From: Dermatemys mawii | Taxonomy: Eukaryota > Chordata > Testudines > Dermatemydidae | Assembly (NCBI GenBank): GCA_007922305.1 | Contig: ML677364.1 | Location: forward strand, 22,117,326-22,181,325 | Length of the DNA: 64,000 nucleotides | Reading direction: 5' to 3' | Shown here: one piece after another, positions 1 to 10,970 of the stretch | Position numbering within the stretch: position 1 is the stretch's first letter | Layout: each line of letters starts with the position of its first letter | Position numbers and translations under genes: made by a program | The notes under the pieces: generated by a model | Seen by the model: only the letters and a program-made list of their open reading frames with translations | Databases searched by the model: none | Told to the model about the DNA's origin: nothing

Positions 1-120
1 AGAACTATAACCCAGAGATAATGGGTAAAGATAAAGAGACCAGGTAGGAAGAGACCAAGGGAATAAACAGCAACAAATTGAAGTAAGTGGTATGGGGCTG
101 CTGTTAATAGCTCCCTAGGG
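1..120. other. Flank left of the gypsy element, nothing recognised
   Basis: Purine-rich single-copy-looking sequence with no open frame or repeat signature that I recognise. It ends in a short TAGGG just before the presumed 5' LTR. Confidence 0.4.
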
Positions 121-298
121 TGATATCCTGTCCCGTTAAATGTTTGAGCACTCCCCCTCCTCAGTGCAAAGTCTCACTTTTGTACTGATTTCAGTTTTGC
201 TGCCAGAACAGTTAAATCTCCATTGCTGACTGTTGCATTTCTATCAGCTCTCTATATGTCTGTGTCTATCTTCTTCTCTGCTGTGTCCAAATATAACA
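121..298 (+). mobile_element. 5' LTR of a Ty3/gypsy retrotransposon
   Basis: This block recurs as a direct repeat at 8033-8216. Shared landmarks in order are TTAAATGTTTGAGCACTCCC, TGCAAAG.CTCACTTT, ATTTCAGTTTTGCTGCCAGA, TATGTCT and AAATATAACA. Both copies start with TG and end with CA. The two copies bracket protease, RT, RNase H and integrase relics in the right order, which is what defines them as LTRs. They differ by several substitutions and small indels, so the insertion is old. No clean target-site duplication was seen, and the left boundary could be some bases off. Confidence 0.72.
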
Positions 299-1600
299 TA
301 TTGGCAATAATATTCTGTCCCCTGATGTCCATAGCTACTATTTGCCTAGACAAGGAGAAGAAAAAGTGCGTATATAATAATAATAATAATAATAGTAATA
401 AAAAAGAGTGGGGGAATCAGCTAGAGGCAAAAGGTGACAAACTGCTGCAAGGACAGAGTGAGCCAGCTAGCTAGAGAGGGGGAAGTAGACAAATAAAGAT
501 AGAACACAGGATAAGAGTGCTGTAATTATTGCCACCGCTATCCAAACAAAATGGTGCAGGGGAAAGCACACAGCCATCCTGGATGACCATGTGCAAGCAT
601 GAATTTGCGTGTCATCCTTGATCAGGGGCCATGCTAATCTTCTCTATATCGTTCCAATTTTAGTCTATGTGCAGGCAAGCAGGCAAACAGCCTGTAGTCT
701 ACACTGAGGGTTTATAGCCAGCAGAGGGAGCCCAACTGCAGCCAAAGGAAGCATTCTGCAGTGTAGACACAGACAGTCTGCACAGGGAAATCAGGTGCAG
801 ATAGTGCAGTTTTTTTTTAAAAAAATTCCTTGTGGCTGAGAAGATGTCCAGGAGGTGTGAAATCCCACAAAAGAGCAGATAAATAGCAACCTTTGTGGGC
901 GTTTGGTGAAAGCTGCAAACCATGGATGGTGTACCTCAAACATTTTGAGCAATTTGAAGCTTGCAATTCCATTCCAGATTGACAAAAGTTTCAAACTTGT
1001 TGATAGGGATGGCTTCAAAGGCATACGGTCTGCTACATGACCTATTGTCTCCAACTCTGCCTGGAACTGCCACATATGCTGCAATTACTGCAGCAATGAA
1101 GGAACATTTTTCTCCTACTCCATTAATGATAGCAGAATGATATCAGTTCTATGGTGACATCTGGGAGGTGGAGAATCAATAGCACATTTTGTTTCTGCTC
1201 TAAGGAAATAGTCAAAGCATTATCTATTCAGACAAACATTAAGTGATGCACTATGTGGCCAATTTATCTCTGCTTTAGGATCCAGAAAAAATCACTATCT
1301 GTATCAGCACAACCATTCAAGAAGGATAAGGAGATAGCAATTCCCTGGAGACCACAGAAAAGGATTGTCTGGACTTTAATGTCTACCGAGAAGTTCACCT
1401 CCTGCATTGGTGAGACAGAGGACCACAGGAATGCAAGGAATTTCCATTTCACTGTCGTGCACAAATAACACATGCTGAGAAGGATTGCTGGGTACACTAG
1501 GTCATTTGCAGAAAGTGACAGAAAAAGGGACACATCACCATGACCTGTTGCATAGTTCAGTAATCAGCAACACAGAATAGCTATCCATTCAAGAAGACTT
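299..1600 (+). pseudogene. Gypsy leader and gag region, heavily decayed
   Basis: This lies between the 5' LTR and the protease, where gag belongs. Only weak traces remain. A segment near 1245-1370 resembles the end of a gypsy capsid, and 1400-1470 has scattered Cys/His codons where a zinc knuckle would sit. Stops interrupt every frame. A U6-like sequence is inserted at 600-684. An AAT microsatellite lies at about 374-398. The assignment rests mainly on position. Confidence 0.4.
600..684 (-). ncRNA. U6 snRNA pseudogene (minus strand, 3'-truncated)
   Basis: Reverse-complemented, this stretch matches the 5' two thirds of vertebrate U6 snRNA. The block CAAGGATGACACGCAAATTC is perfect, and the upstream part keeps AAATTGGAACGATA.AGAGAAG and ATTAGCATGGCCCCTG with single changes. 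The 5' stem (about 670-684) is degraded and the 3' terminal stem plus U-tail is missing. No U6-type PSE or TATA element was recognised on the upstream side. U6 is a spliceosomal Pol III RNA and its processed copies are common in vertebrate genomes. I infer a dead retro-copy rather than a functional gene. Confidence 0.8.
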
Positions 1601-1602
1601 CT

Positions 1603-3545
1603 ATGAAGACTAAACCTAAGAAAAGACAGAAGTTAGGAATTCATACTGGGGAAAAAGACAGAAGCTCTAGTGACAATGATCAAGACCTAGCACTACATGT
1701 GTTATTATTGGAAGCTGCAGTTATAAATGGCATCTGGGTCACACCCTTGATTGAAGGAGTTCCTGCAAGAATGGAGCTTGATACTGGAGCTGCCATTTCA
1801 CTGATTTCTGCATCTCCTTATCACCAGACTTTGTCACAAGTTCCTCTGGAAGAAACCTCCACAGTTTTGAAGACTTATACAAGAGAAAAGTTGGTTCCAA
1901 AATGAATACCCTGGTGAAAGTTCAACTAGATGGACAATCAGTTGTTTTACCCTTTTATGTGATTGAAGGAAAGTGTCCATTCTTTTACAGATCTTGGCTT
2001 GAGAAGCTCAAGGTGAACTGGAACAAGATCAAGATGATCACAAAAACTCCTCAAAATCTTCAAGAAATACTGGACAGACACTCCAAAGTTTTTGAAAAAG
2101 AGCTTGGATACATGAGCAATATGTTAGTAAAGCTCACTGGTAAGTTTGACAAACAGCCAAAATATGTGCAGACCAATTTCCACTACCTTGTACTGAACAT
2201 GTGTTTGCTGCTCTTAATAGGGGACAGTGTTTCAGTAAATTGGATTTGCTCAACGCATACCTACTAACAGAGATCAACTTGGTATCTCACAAATGTCTGA
2301 CCACATGCAAACCAGCTTTTTTTGTTATAATAGGTTGCCTTTCAGTATTACTTCAGCATCTATCCTGTTCCAGAAAGCTGTGGATGAGATTCTGAAGGGA
2401 GTGAACAAAGGTCAGTAGTATTTGGATGACATCCTTGTTACAGGAAAGGATCAATAGGACCATTTTCCAAATTTGACTGCTGTCTTGCAACATGTGGAAG
2501 ACCATTGTCTGAGAGTACGGCAAGAAAAATGAGAGTTTTTCAAACCTTCGGGTGAATACCTTGGACATGAAATTGATGCCACAGGCTGAAAGAAATCCCA
2601 GAAGAAAGAGAAGCTGGGTCTTCAAGTGCTACTGCCAGAGAATAGGTCACAGTTACACTAATCTTTAGGACTACTTAAATACTACAGGAAATTTCTGGCT
2701 TATCTGGCAACAGTATTGGTACCCTTACATGAATGGTTGCAAGCAAAATAAAAATGGAAATGGACTAAAGAGTGTAATTGTTTATTCGCAGAAGCAAAGC
2801 AACTGTTGACATCAGCCAGAGTTTTCATGCACTTTGATGCTTCTCTACCATTGTATTTGGCTTGTGATGCTTCACCAGAGGTAGTTCTTTCTCACATTTT
2901 TCCTAATGGAATAGAGAAACCAATTGCCTTTGCATCACTAAAACTCACCACTCGTGAAAAGAACTATGCACAAATAGAAAGAGAAGCTTTCAGCATTGTT
3001 GTCAGAATTTGGAAGCTACACAGCTATCTGTATGGTAGAAACTGCCTTACTGACAGCTCAACCCCTGTTACTTTCAGTTTTTGCACTGAAACATGGAATT
3101 GTATCATTAGCTGCTGCTCACATGCAATGATGGGCATTGCTACTTCCAGCTCATTCCTATACCATTCAGTTCCATAAAGGGACTCAGCACAGCAGTGATG
3201 ATGGGCTGTCATGCCTCCATGCCCAAGGTCCTGTCAACCCAAAGAGATTTCAGGCTAAGTGTTCTATCTGAGCGTGATAGATAGGTTATGCATCACTAGC
3301 ACAGACATCAACAAAGAAACCACTAAGGATGATGTGCTTTGTCCTGTGAAGGGAATGCTATTACAAGGTGCAGAGTTGGATCAAAAAAAGTCCCGTTTAC
3401 ACAATTTGTGTCAGGTCACTGTGAATTATCTGTGAATCATGGTTGCATCTTATGGGAAATGTGAGTGACCATCCTAAAATCACTTCAATCTTAGGTTTTG
3501 CAAGTTCTTCATGAAGGTGATTTTGGCATTGTATAGATGAAGGCC
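1603..3545 (+). pseudogene. pol: Gypsy pol, first part: protease, RT, RNase H, integrase N-terminus
   Basis: Retroelement polyprotein relic in broken frames. Protease: 1603-1905 carries MELDTGAAISLIS, with the active-site DTGA at about residue 60. RT: FSKLDLLNAY lies near 2230-2260, and the catalytic YLDD box at 2419-2430 is directly preceded by an in-frame TAG. RNase H: 2806-3177 holds LACDASP and a REKNYAQIEREA segment. The integrase zinc-domain start is at about 3495-3545 (VLHEG-like, then a stop). Motifs fit the Mag / K02A2.6-like branch of vertebrate gypsy elements (inference). Frameshifts and stops make it non-functional. The remainder of the integrase resumes only at about 6845. Confidence 0.85.
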
Positions 3546-5441
3546 ATCAGTGGGGTCACCGTGCCTCATTGGGTCTCAGCTGAGGATGCCAGATTCAAGA
3601 CAAACTGCTGAGAAATAGGGCAGACTCACCCCAAACTGGTGGTTATTCTATCATTAGATATAACAAGCCAGAAACAAAAGTAAACTTCTGCCTCAACACA
3701 CTGGTTAGCAAGAAGTCCAAACTTCATCCTCCTTAGGCATCCCACTAAACTTTCTGATTTGTGATTATTGAAAACAAATTTCATCAAACAAAACGGTTCT
3801 TCTGATCTCAGAAGATCAGCCGCACACCCAGGTCAATATATAATTTAGATCTTACCCAATAATCATGCTTTTGCTAATCCTTTAGTATCTAAATATTTAA
3901 AATTTATTTATAAGAGAGTTACACTGTTCCAAAAAATCACATACACAGGATATAATGTGGTCCTCAGGAGCCAAAAAAATCTTATTGCATTATAGGTGAA
4001 ACCATGTTATATCGGAGCCAGACACGCTGCCGCGCTGATCCACCAAAGTGTGCAGCCCCACCCCCTACAGCGCTGCTTGGGACAGCGGTGGAGGGGGAAG
4101 GAGCTAGCCTTCCCAGCTGGGAGCTCAGGGGCTGGACAGGAGGGGCCCGCGGGCTGTAGTTTGCCCACCCCTGGCCTAATGGGACCATGGGCAGGCAACC
4201 TATGTTTACCCCTTCCTTCTCATTGTTGCACATTCATTCCATCATTTTGATACATGCATATTTGTACAGACAATATGGGTAGGTAATTTGACACAAGCCA
4301 CATTTTAAGAGCCAAGGCGCTGACCACAGATGGTTTGTAACAACTTTAAACTGCCAAGGCAACAGCAGGTTAGTCAACGACGAAGTTAGACTGAACTCTC
4401 CTTTTTGATAAATTAGTCATGGTTAAAAATACAAAGGCCATTTTTATTATAATGGCCATTGAAAATTAGCTACCACCTCACACATGGTTTTGTCGTCTGC
4501 AAAACGAATTTAAACTTTCAATGGTTTTAAACTATCAATGGATCTAAACGGTCAACACTATAACTTTAATTAAGACTTGCAGACAAGACTGTTTTTTTAT
4601 GCAATGAGGATCGGAGTGAAAGTTTTAAAATGCTGTAAATGTGCTTGGCTCTGTGTTTCGACTTTCGATCCAAGGCAGACTTGTAAAAACATACATACTG
4701 AATATGTACACGATAATCATTAAATGTATAAACTGGGATTAAACAGAATAAAAGTATGTTGTAGACGAGACAGAAAACCATTTTTGCTTTACCGCGTTAT
4801 GTCCAAATTCATGTCATATAGGATTGCATTATATCAGGGTAGAGGTGTATATACAGTACAATCATTGAAAGTTCTTGGATCAGGTTTGTAGCAATGATGT
4901 TACAGTTTGCTGGCTTTTAAAGTCTCTGATAACTTCCAAAAGATTGGAAGGTCCTCAGTCCAGAGTTCAAATGTGCCTTTTAGTGTAAGTCTATAGTCCA
5001 GAGGTCAGAGCAGAAAAGGGGCAACATGGAGATGATCCAAGTTCTTTTATATCCTCTGTTTGAAACAGAGAATCTCCAGACATATGTAAAAGCCTGACAG
5101 CACAGTTTGTAGAAAATTACAGGCACAAGGTGGAGTCCAGGGTCAAATGAACAAGTCATATGCCCTTACGTGTCTTGATGACTCATAGGAGAATCCATTC
5201 TGGGTTCTGAGCATCCATTACCCATATTCTCTGTTTACAGGAAGAATCACTGGGTGGGGACAAGCTTCTTCTATGGCCCCTTGTGACAGTTAAATGTTCT
5301 TTAATGGGCCATCAACTTGAAGCTGTCTGTCTTCAATGTAGATTTTACCTGGTGGGTGTTACCCAGGAATACAGCACATATATAGGATGCCAGTATATAG
5401 TCAATATCTGTAACTTCATATATAAAAATGATACATGCATA
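3546..5441 (-). mobile_element. LTR-like repeat inserted into the gypsy integrase (left part)
   Basis: The gypsy integrase stops at about 3546 and continues at about 6845, so the intervening DNA is a later insertion. This segment and 6709-6845 read as one repeat, probably a retroviral-type LTR in minus orientation: AATAAA-like words occur on the minus strand and composition differs from the host element. It is itself interrupted by a mariner-like element (3925-4860) and by the LTR at 5442-6708. The family identity is from memory of turtle repeats and is uncertain. Exact ends were not resolved; a short CATC word occurs at both junctions. Confidence 0.45.
3925..4860. mobile_element. Tc1/mariner-like element with GTTATAT-rich ends, itself interrupted
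   Basis: The left part (about 3940-4077) carries GGTCCTCAGGAGCCAAAAAA and CATTATAGGTGAAACCATGT. The right part (4781-4855) carries TTTACCGCGTTATGTCC and CATTATATCAGGGTAGAGGT. Together they resemble the two ends of a family with CCGCGTTATAT-type termini. The sequence CAGCGCTGCTT ends the left part, and TTTGCTTTACCGCG starts the right part, so 4078-4780 looks like either internal or inserted DNA. Inside it, 4140-4180 ends with TTTGCCCACCCCTG, which is a typical hAT terminus. A hAT fragment is therefore probably embedded. Confidence 0.45.
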
Positions 5442-6708
5442 TGTAACCCTTCTGCCCATCAGAGTTGGCAGCAACAAGGGCTGGGTTCAGTATCCAGGGG
5501 TTCCATTCCAATAATACAACACAAAACCAGCTCGAGCCCCCACCCAGTGACCTGGGACAACCATATACCACCCCTCTAGGCACCTCTAAGAGGCAGTACT
5601 TCCCCTCTTGCAAGCACAGACTCTGTGTGTACCGAAAGCCTTTTAATAACAGAGAGAAACAATGTGGTATTGTTGGGGAAACACTACAAAGAGGATTCAT
5701 AAAACAAACCACAAACCAGAAGCTCCTCCCTTCCCCAGCAAATGGGCTGTGTCCTTCCCTTTGGCTCTTGAGTCCCACAAGCCCCAGAGTCACCCAAGGT
5801 CCCAAAAATCCCACAATCCAAAAGTCCAGCAACCCCAAAAGTCTCTGCAGAGTTCAGCCTCCCAACCTGGGTGGAAATGGGGGAGCCAGGTTAAGGGGCA
5901 CCTTATGTGATCCAAGGCTGACTGCCCCACCTCTCCGTGGGGTTCTGCTGCCACCCTCATGATGAGCCACTCCGCCAGCCGTCCCAAGAACAGCTCAGCT
6001 CCATCAGCAGCTCTGCTCCTCTCTGCCAGCCGCACAAACCGCGCCCAGGAACTGCTCAGCTGAGTCCGCTGCTCCGCTCTGCCAGCCGCACAAACTGCGC
6101 GGCTCTACCAACTGCTCAGCAATATACCTTCAGGCCCCCCTACTTAACACAGTGCTCAGTGATTTCAGCTTTTAGTGTGTGTGGGGGGGGGGGGGGGGGC
6201 CTTAGTGCAGGTGCACCACTTGACCCAAAGTGAATTCAGCTCAGCAGGCTGAATCTAGACTCCTAATGAAATCAAAAATTAGCTCTGACATTCCACAGTG
6301 GAGAGAGACAAGGTGCAATAGGCCTGTAGGGCCCTTAGACCAAAGGGTATAGGTACCTACCCATGGCCTCTCTCAAATTCAGTGAGTTTTGAACTCCTGT
6401 CCCTTGCCCAGTGAGTGCTACCTAGATGATGGTGAGTCCCTCCAGCATAACAAACAAGTACATAACAAGTACATGTCCACAGTCTTTGATTCACATAATC
6501 AGAGTAACAACACTTTATCATTTCTGCCCCAATAACGGGGAAATTGGGGATCCCACAGCAGCCGAAGTGACCGTTTGGGCTGCTGTGAGCTCAGGCTAGG
6601 CATGGTGGGTGTGCCTATGCAAATGAGAAGCTCTTTTCCACAATTCACTGCAATTCCTGCAATTCACCACCAGATGTCAGGGTAGAGCTCACCCTGACAC
6701 TGCTTACA
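5442..6708. mobile_element. Long LTR (solo) flanked by CATA duplications
   Basis: The unit begins TGTAACCC and ends CTTACA, giving short inverted termini TGTAA/TTACA. CATA lies directly outside both ends (5438-5441 and 6709-6712), which fits a 4-bp LTR-retroelement target duplication. No RT, protease or integrase motif was found inside, so this is best read as a solo LTR of about 1.27 kb. A G-run of about 17 bases lies near 6183-6199. Open frames within it (for example 5465-5962) show no domain and are taken as chance. It sits inside the repeat that split the gypsy element. Confidence 0.6.
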
Positions 6709-6844
6709 CATATAAATTGGATAATCATACAGAGCAAATTATAACTTTTCCATTGACACCTTGTACTTTGTACAAGATTTGTTGCAACTGTCTAACAGTG
6801 GTAATATTAATGAGATAAATGGTTATATGTCAATCACACAGCAT

Positions 6845-7690
6845 CCGAGTGGGAGTTATATCTGGTGGCCAGGGATTGACAAAGACATTGAGAGGAAGGC
6901 AAAGTGTCAGCAAATCCAGCACAGTCCCAGATCAGTTCATTGTACACCCTTGGTCATGGCCTCAGACTCCTTGGACATGGATTCACACAGACATTGCCAG
7001 ACCTTTAGAAGGTTATATGTTTTTGGTCATAGTCAGTGCCCATTCGAAATGGCCGGACGTTTTCAGAATGACTCCTACTACATCTACAGGACATCTTCAG
7101 ACCTTGTTTAGAAAATCTGGTTTACTGTTAACGTTGGTGGGTGACAATGAACCTCAGTTCTGTTCTGAAGTATTTCAGAGATTCCTAGTTCAAATGGAAT
7201 TCTGCACATATGTCCAGCTCCATTCCAGCCTGCTATAAATGAAGTAGTGGAAAGCTTTGTACAAACATTTAAGCTAGTCTTAAGAGCTAACAAGTCTATT
7301 TTGAGTCATCACAGAAGCTGGGCAATTTCTTGCTTGTCTACAGGAACACACCACATGTTACCCAAGAGTGACCCAGGAGTCACCTGCAACTCTTTTCTTT
7401 AAGTGATTTTTGTGTACCTGTTGGGACCTCCTACATCCTGATGTTGCTTCATCTGCAGCCAAATCCCAAGCTATGCAAATTGATTGACAACTTGAGACTC
7501 ATCATCATTCTTTTCAAGTAGGAGACTTAGTGTAGATTTGCAACTATGGTTGTGAAGTGAAATACATACCTGGTGAACTTGTAAAATATATAGTACCTGT
7601 TTTGTTTGTGGTAAAACTATCCAATGATATCTTATGGAAACTACATGTGGATCAGGTACAGGCCTGACAAGTACCAGAGTCCAAAAATAT
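6845..7690 (+). pseudogene. pol: Gypsy pol, second part: integrase core and C-terminus
   Basis: It resumes the integrase with SYIWWPGIDKDIE (about 6853-6890), then a shifted frame with the core: HTDIARPLEGY (first Asp), VSAHSKWPDVF, LVGDNEPQF (second Asp, about 7140) and NEVVESFVQTFK (Glu, about 7230-7265). All three catalytic acidic residues are still recognisable, though in different frames separated by stops. A tail resembling the DNA-binding end of gypsy integrases (FQVGDLV-like, about 7515) follows. This is the same protein as the half ending at about 3545, now about 3.3 kb apart. Confidence 0.82.
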
Positions 7691-8032
7691 TCCAATAGGA
7701 TTTTCTGTTTCTCTGACATAATCTCCTTCCATTACGACTTCTAATTTTGATACCTTGGTGGAAGAAACTTTGGTATCAGATACATTTGATTCCTTATCAT
7801 CAACTGTTCCTGTTGTTCAGAATACTGCTGCACAACCATCAACACAGTATCCTGTGAGAGTGTGAAAACTAGTTTTGTTCCTGAATTTATGTAGTGACCT
7901 ACTATTCCAGGACAGAATAATTCCTTGCTATTTGAGAATCTGCAGTAGTTCACCTGCAATTTATAGTTAGGTTATATAGTGCTTCATGTAAACCATAATG
8001 TATATACATTTAGAAAGCTTTTTAAAGTAGGG
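7691..8032 (+). other. Gypsy 3' untranslated region
   Basis: This runs between the end of the integrase relic and the 3' LTR. It has no open frame of note. The purine-rich AAAGTAGGG immediately before 8033 may be the decayed polypurine tract. Confidence 0.5.
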
Positions 8033-8216
8033 TGAAACAATGTGAGGTCCTCCTATCTCTTTAAATGTTTGAGCACTCCCCAAGTGCAAAGCCTCACTTT
8101 CATGTTGATTTCAGTTTTGCTGCCAGAACAGTTATGTCTCCACAGAAGACAGATGTGTTTCTGCCAGCTCTTTCTATGTCTATCTTTCTCCATTTCTGCT
8201 GGGTCTAAATATAACA
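8033..8216 (+). mobile_element. 3' LTR of the Ty3/gypsy retrotransposon
   Basis: Direct-repeat partner of 121-298, in the same orientation and sharing the landmarks listed there. It starts TG and ends CA (ATAACA). It follows the integrase tail at the expected position. Together with the first LTR it defines an element of about 8.1 kb as it now stands, or roughly 4.8 kb without the inserted block. Confidence 0.72.
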
Positions 8217-8640
8217 CCTGGATTGGAACCTGGAGTAGCACGCAAGCCCAGTTTCCTCCACCGGCCATAGGTAAAGTGGCATAAACCCTAACAAGGAGAC
8301 AAGATTTATTTGAGAACCTGAATAAAAGGCTGAATGTACAAGGCCCAGAACCAGGGCTGAAGACCATGGTTAGGGCAGATAGACAATTTTGTTGGACTTC
8401 TGCAGTCCCAGAAGGGGTTCATTTTGCTTATGTGACCCAGCTGGAGAGCCAAGCCACTGAAGACACTCCAAGTGAGATTGACAATCTATAAGGGGCACCA
8501 GGAGCAGTAAAAGGCATGCAATACCACATGCTGCAGCAGGAGGAGCTCAAGAGGTGAGTGTCCCTGTTACAGAATCCTACAGACTTTTCATGCCCAAATT
8601 GCTGCTCTGCAAGCCAGGCCACTTTCATCTCCAAGCCCAA
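8217..8640 (+). other. Leader of the Sushi-type relic
   Basis: This stretch directly abuts the gypsy 3' LTR and leads into the gag relic. A Glu/Gln-rich frame with stops suggests the start of gag, but no domain is firm. Confidence 0.3.
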
Positions 8641-9990
8641 GTTCGTCCTGCATGACAATTTAATGGCAATTGTGACAGATTTCATGGGTTTGTAAATCAG
8701 TGTTGGCTCCTATTTCTGCTGTACCCACAGTCATACCCCACTGATCAAACTCAACTGGGACTGATTATCAGCCTGCTTACCAGGGAGGCCCTGGCTTGGG
8801 CATCTCAGCTCCTGGAAAAATCAAGTCCACTTATCAGACAATTTGAGGATTTAATTGGAGCTAGGGCAGTGATCTTCAATTATCCAAGGATACCTGGCAG
8901 TTGCTAAATATCCACTGGAGTTCCGATGGCTGGTGATAGATACTGAGTGGAAAGATGCTGTCCAGTATTAGTATTTCCAGCTTGGCCTAAACAACTATAT
9001 TAAAAATGAAGTGGCATGGTGTAATCCCCATCTGCCCAGGATACCTTTGTTGACCTATGCACCGAGATCAACAACTGACTGGCCAAACACTGCCATGAAA
9101 AAATATGGTTCTCCCAGCTCCTGCCAGTCCTACTGATTCTTGTGCCCACCCTCATCCCCATCACCAGTCCCTTCTCTGTTGTCTGAACCCATGCAAGACT
9201 ATTAGGTCTGGCCCCGCCGCTCTGACATGAAGAAATCTCTGCCTATACTCTGAGGAACCAGGACAGTTTGCATAAAACTGCCCTGTCAAGGTCCAATATG
9301 CACTTAGCTTGGGAAACACCAACCTCCAGCCCAACTATGGGGGTCCGGTCTCAGTTGGTGCCCTTCCCCTCTCCCCAGCCGTTTGTACCAACACTTGTCC
9401 ACCAGTATCCTGACGATGGCCAATCAGTGCCCAACATCTCTCCAACGATCTCTTTGGTTCCAGTACCCTTCAGTGTGCCTTGGGAGGACTCAGGTGCCTT
9501 AGGCAGTTTCATGGATTTAGAGTTCACCAGAGCACACCATATCACCATCCAATGCAGAGACTCCCCTGCATTAGTCAAGACCATAGATAGATCACTCCCT
9601 TTACTGGGACTAGTAACCTACCAGATGGCTCTTTTAGAGGTAACTACTCTTCAAGGCCACTGAGAAAACCTTCAGTTTGGGCTAATTCAGGCACAGCATT
9701 CGCCAATTGGCATCCCTGACTTGTCCTCCGTGGCCTGTACATCTACTGGTTGTCAGTGATGATACAATTTGACTCCCTGTCTTGCCCACAATCCTGTTCA
9801 CTGAGAACCAATCCAGGACCAGCAACCTCTTGTGGCTTACTTCATCCTCCAAAGAATTCAGAGATATAAAGAGAGGATTCACATGTGACCTTGACAGCCC
9901 CCATGACCTCCCTAGCAGCTGCAGGGATTCCTGTTAAATAGCAACTTTATGTCAAGATGTTCAACAAAAAGAAAGCTGACTTCTTATCAC
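8640..9990 (+). pseudogene. Sushi-type Ty3 gag-protease relic (RTL/PEG10-like family)
   Basis: Read across frames, the order is gag capsid, CCHC knuckle, protease. Capsid: GLIISLLTREALAWASQLLE (about 8760-8820) matches the hallmark of Sushi-ichi-type gag, the family from which mammalian RTL/PEG10 genes derive. Further capsid-like pieces follow to about 9110. Knuckle: NLCLYSEEPGQFA.NCP (9234-9281) has its second Cys changed to Ser, its His to Gln, and a stop. Protease: an open stretch of 131 codons (9268-9663) holds EDSGALGSFMDLEF, a DSG active site, and continues past a stop with EKLQFGLIQAQHSPIGIP. No RT is attached. Multiple stops in the gag part argue against a domesticated gene; it is a relic. 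Confidence 0.75.
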
Positions 9991-10329
9991 CCCATTGCAG
10001 CTATGCCTGATCCATTGATCCCACAGCCAGTAAGAGGTTCTCTTTGGGCATATTTACTCTTTCTCTGAACCTGAACTATAGGCACTGTGCCGAAGCCTCA
10101 GACGGCAGAAGCCGGAGACACCAAGACCCTGATGAATGACCAAGCTCCTGCAGGTGCCCAAGCAGCAACAGAGCTGCTGAGAGCTGCACAGGCTAAGGAG
10201 CTACAGACTTCAGAGATGCCAGGACCACTACACCAGGGAGAGGGTAAGAAGTAGCTCACGTGGGCTAGGCATTGTACCGAGTGAGGTCAGCATGTGTTGA
10301 GCTGATTCCCCACTGACACAATGACAAGC
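9991..10329. other. No feature recognised
   Basis: Unassigned sequence between the gag-protease relic and a CR1 tail. It has no convincing open frame or repeat ends. Confidence 0.4.
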
Positions 10330-10842
10330 AACTGGAGTATTGAGTCCAGTTCTGGACACCATATTTCAGGAAAAGATGTGGAGAAATTGGAGAAAGTCCA
10401 GAGAAGAGCAATAAAAAATGATTAAAGGTCTAGAAAACATGACCTATGAGGGAAGATTGAAAAAATGGGTTTGTTTAGCCTGGAAAAGAGAAGATTGAAA
10501 AGGGACATGATAACAATTTTGAAGTACATAAAAGGTTGTTACAAGGAGAAAGGAGAAAAATTAATTCTTAACCTCTGAGGGTAGGGCAAGAAGGAATGGG
10601 CTTAAATTGTAATAAGGAAGGTTTAGGTTGGACATTAGGAAAAACTTTCTAAATGTTAAGGTGGTTAAGCACTGGAATAAATTGCTTAGGGAGGTTGTGG
10701 AATCTCCATCACTGAAGATTTTTAAGAGCAGGTTAGACAAACACCTGTCAAGTATAGTCTAGATAATACTTGGTCCTGCCATGAGTGCAAGGGACTGGAA
10801 TAGATGACCTCCCGAGATCCCTTCTAGTACTATGATTCTATA
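10330..10842 (+). mobile_element. CR1 LINE, 5'-truncated 3' end
   Basis: The sequence encodes, with stops, the C-terminal CR1 ORF2 segment (W-S-I-E-S-S-S-G-H-H-like start, then KLEKVQRRAIKND, FSLEKRR, RKNF, HWNKLLREVVESPS-like) and continues through the CR1 3' UTR with GGACTGGAATAGATGACCTC to the terminal ATGATTCTA word. CR1 copies are normally truncated at the 5' end, as here. It is inactive. Confidence 0.9.
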
Positions 10843-10970
10843 GAAACCAAACTATGATAAGGTATACAACAAGCATATAGTCTCTTTCCTAAGAGCTTAC
10901 AGTCTAAATGAAGACAGGACATGATGTGATATGAAAAGCAAAGACAAAATAGAAGGGTGTAGAGGACTTA

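Noticed and set aside
600..684. Functional U6 gene
   Set aside because: The 5' stem is degraded, the 3' end is missing, and no upstream promoter elements were recognised.
5465..5962. 165-codon plus-strand frame
   Set aside because: It lies within a long LTR. The overlapping opposite-strand frame is equally long and no domain is visible.
121..8216. Intact retroelement that could still move
   Set aside because: Stops in RT and integrase, frameshifts, and a 3.3-kb split integrase rule this out.
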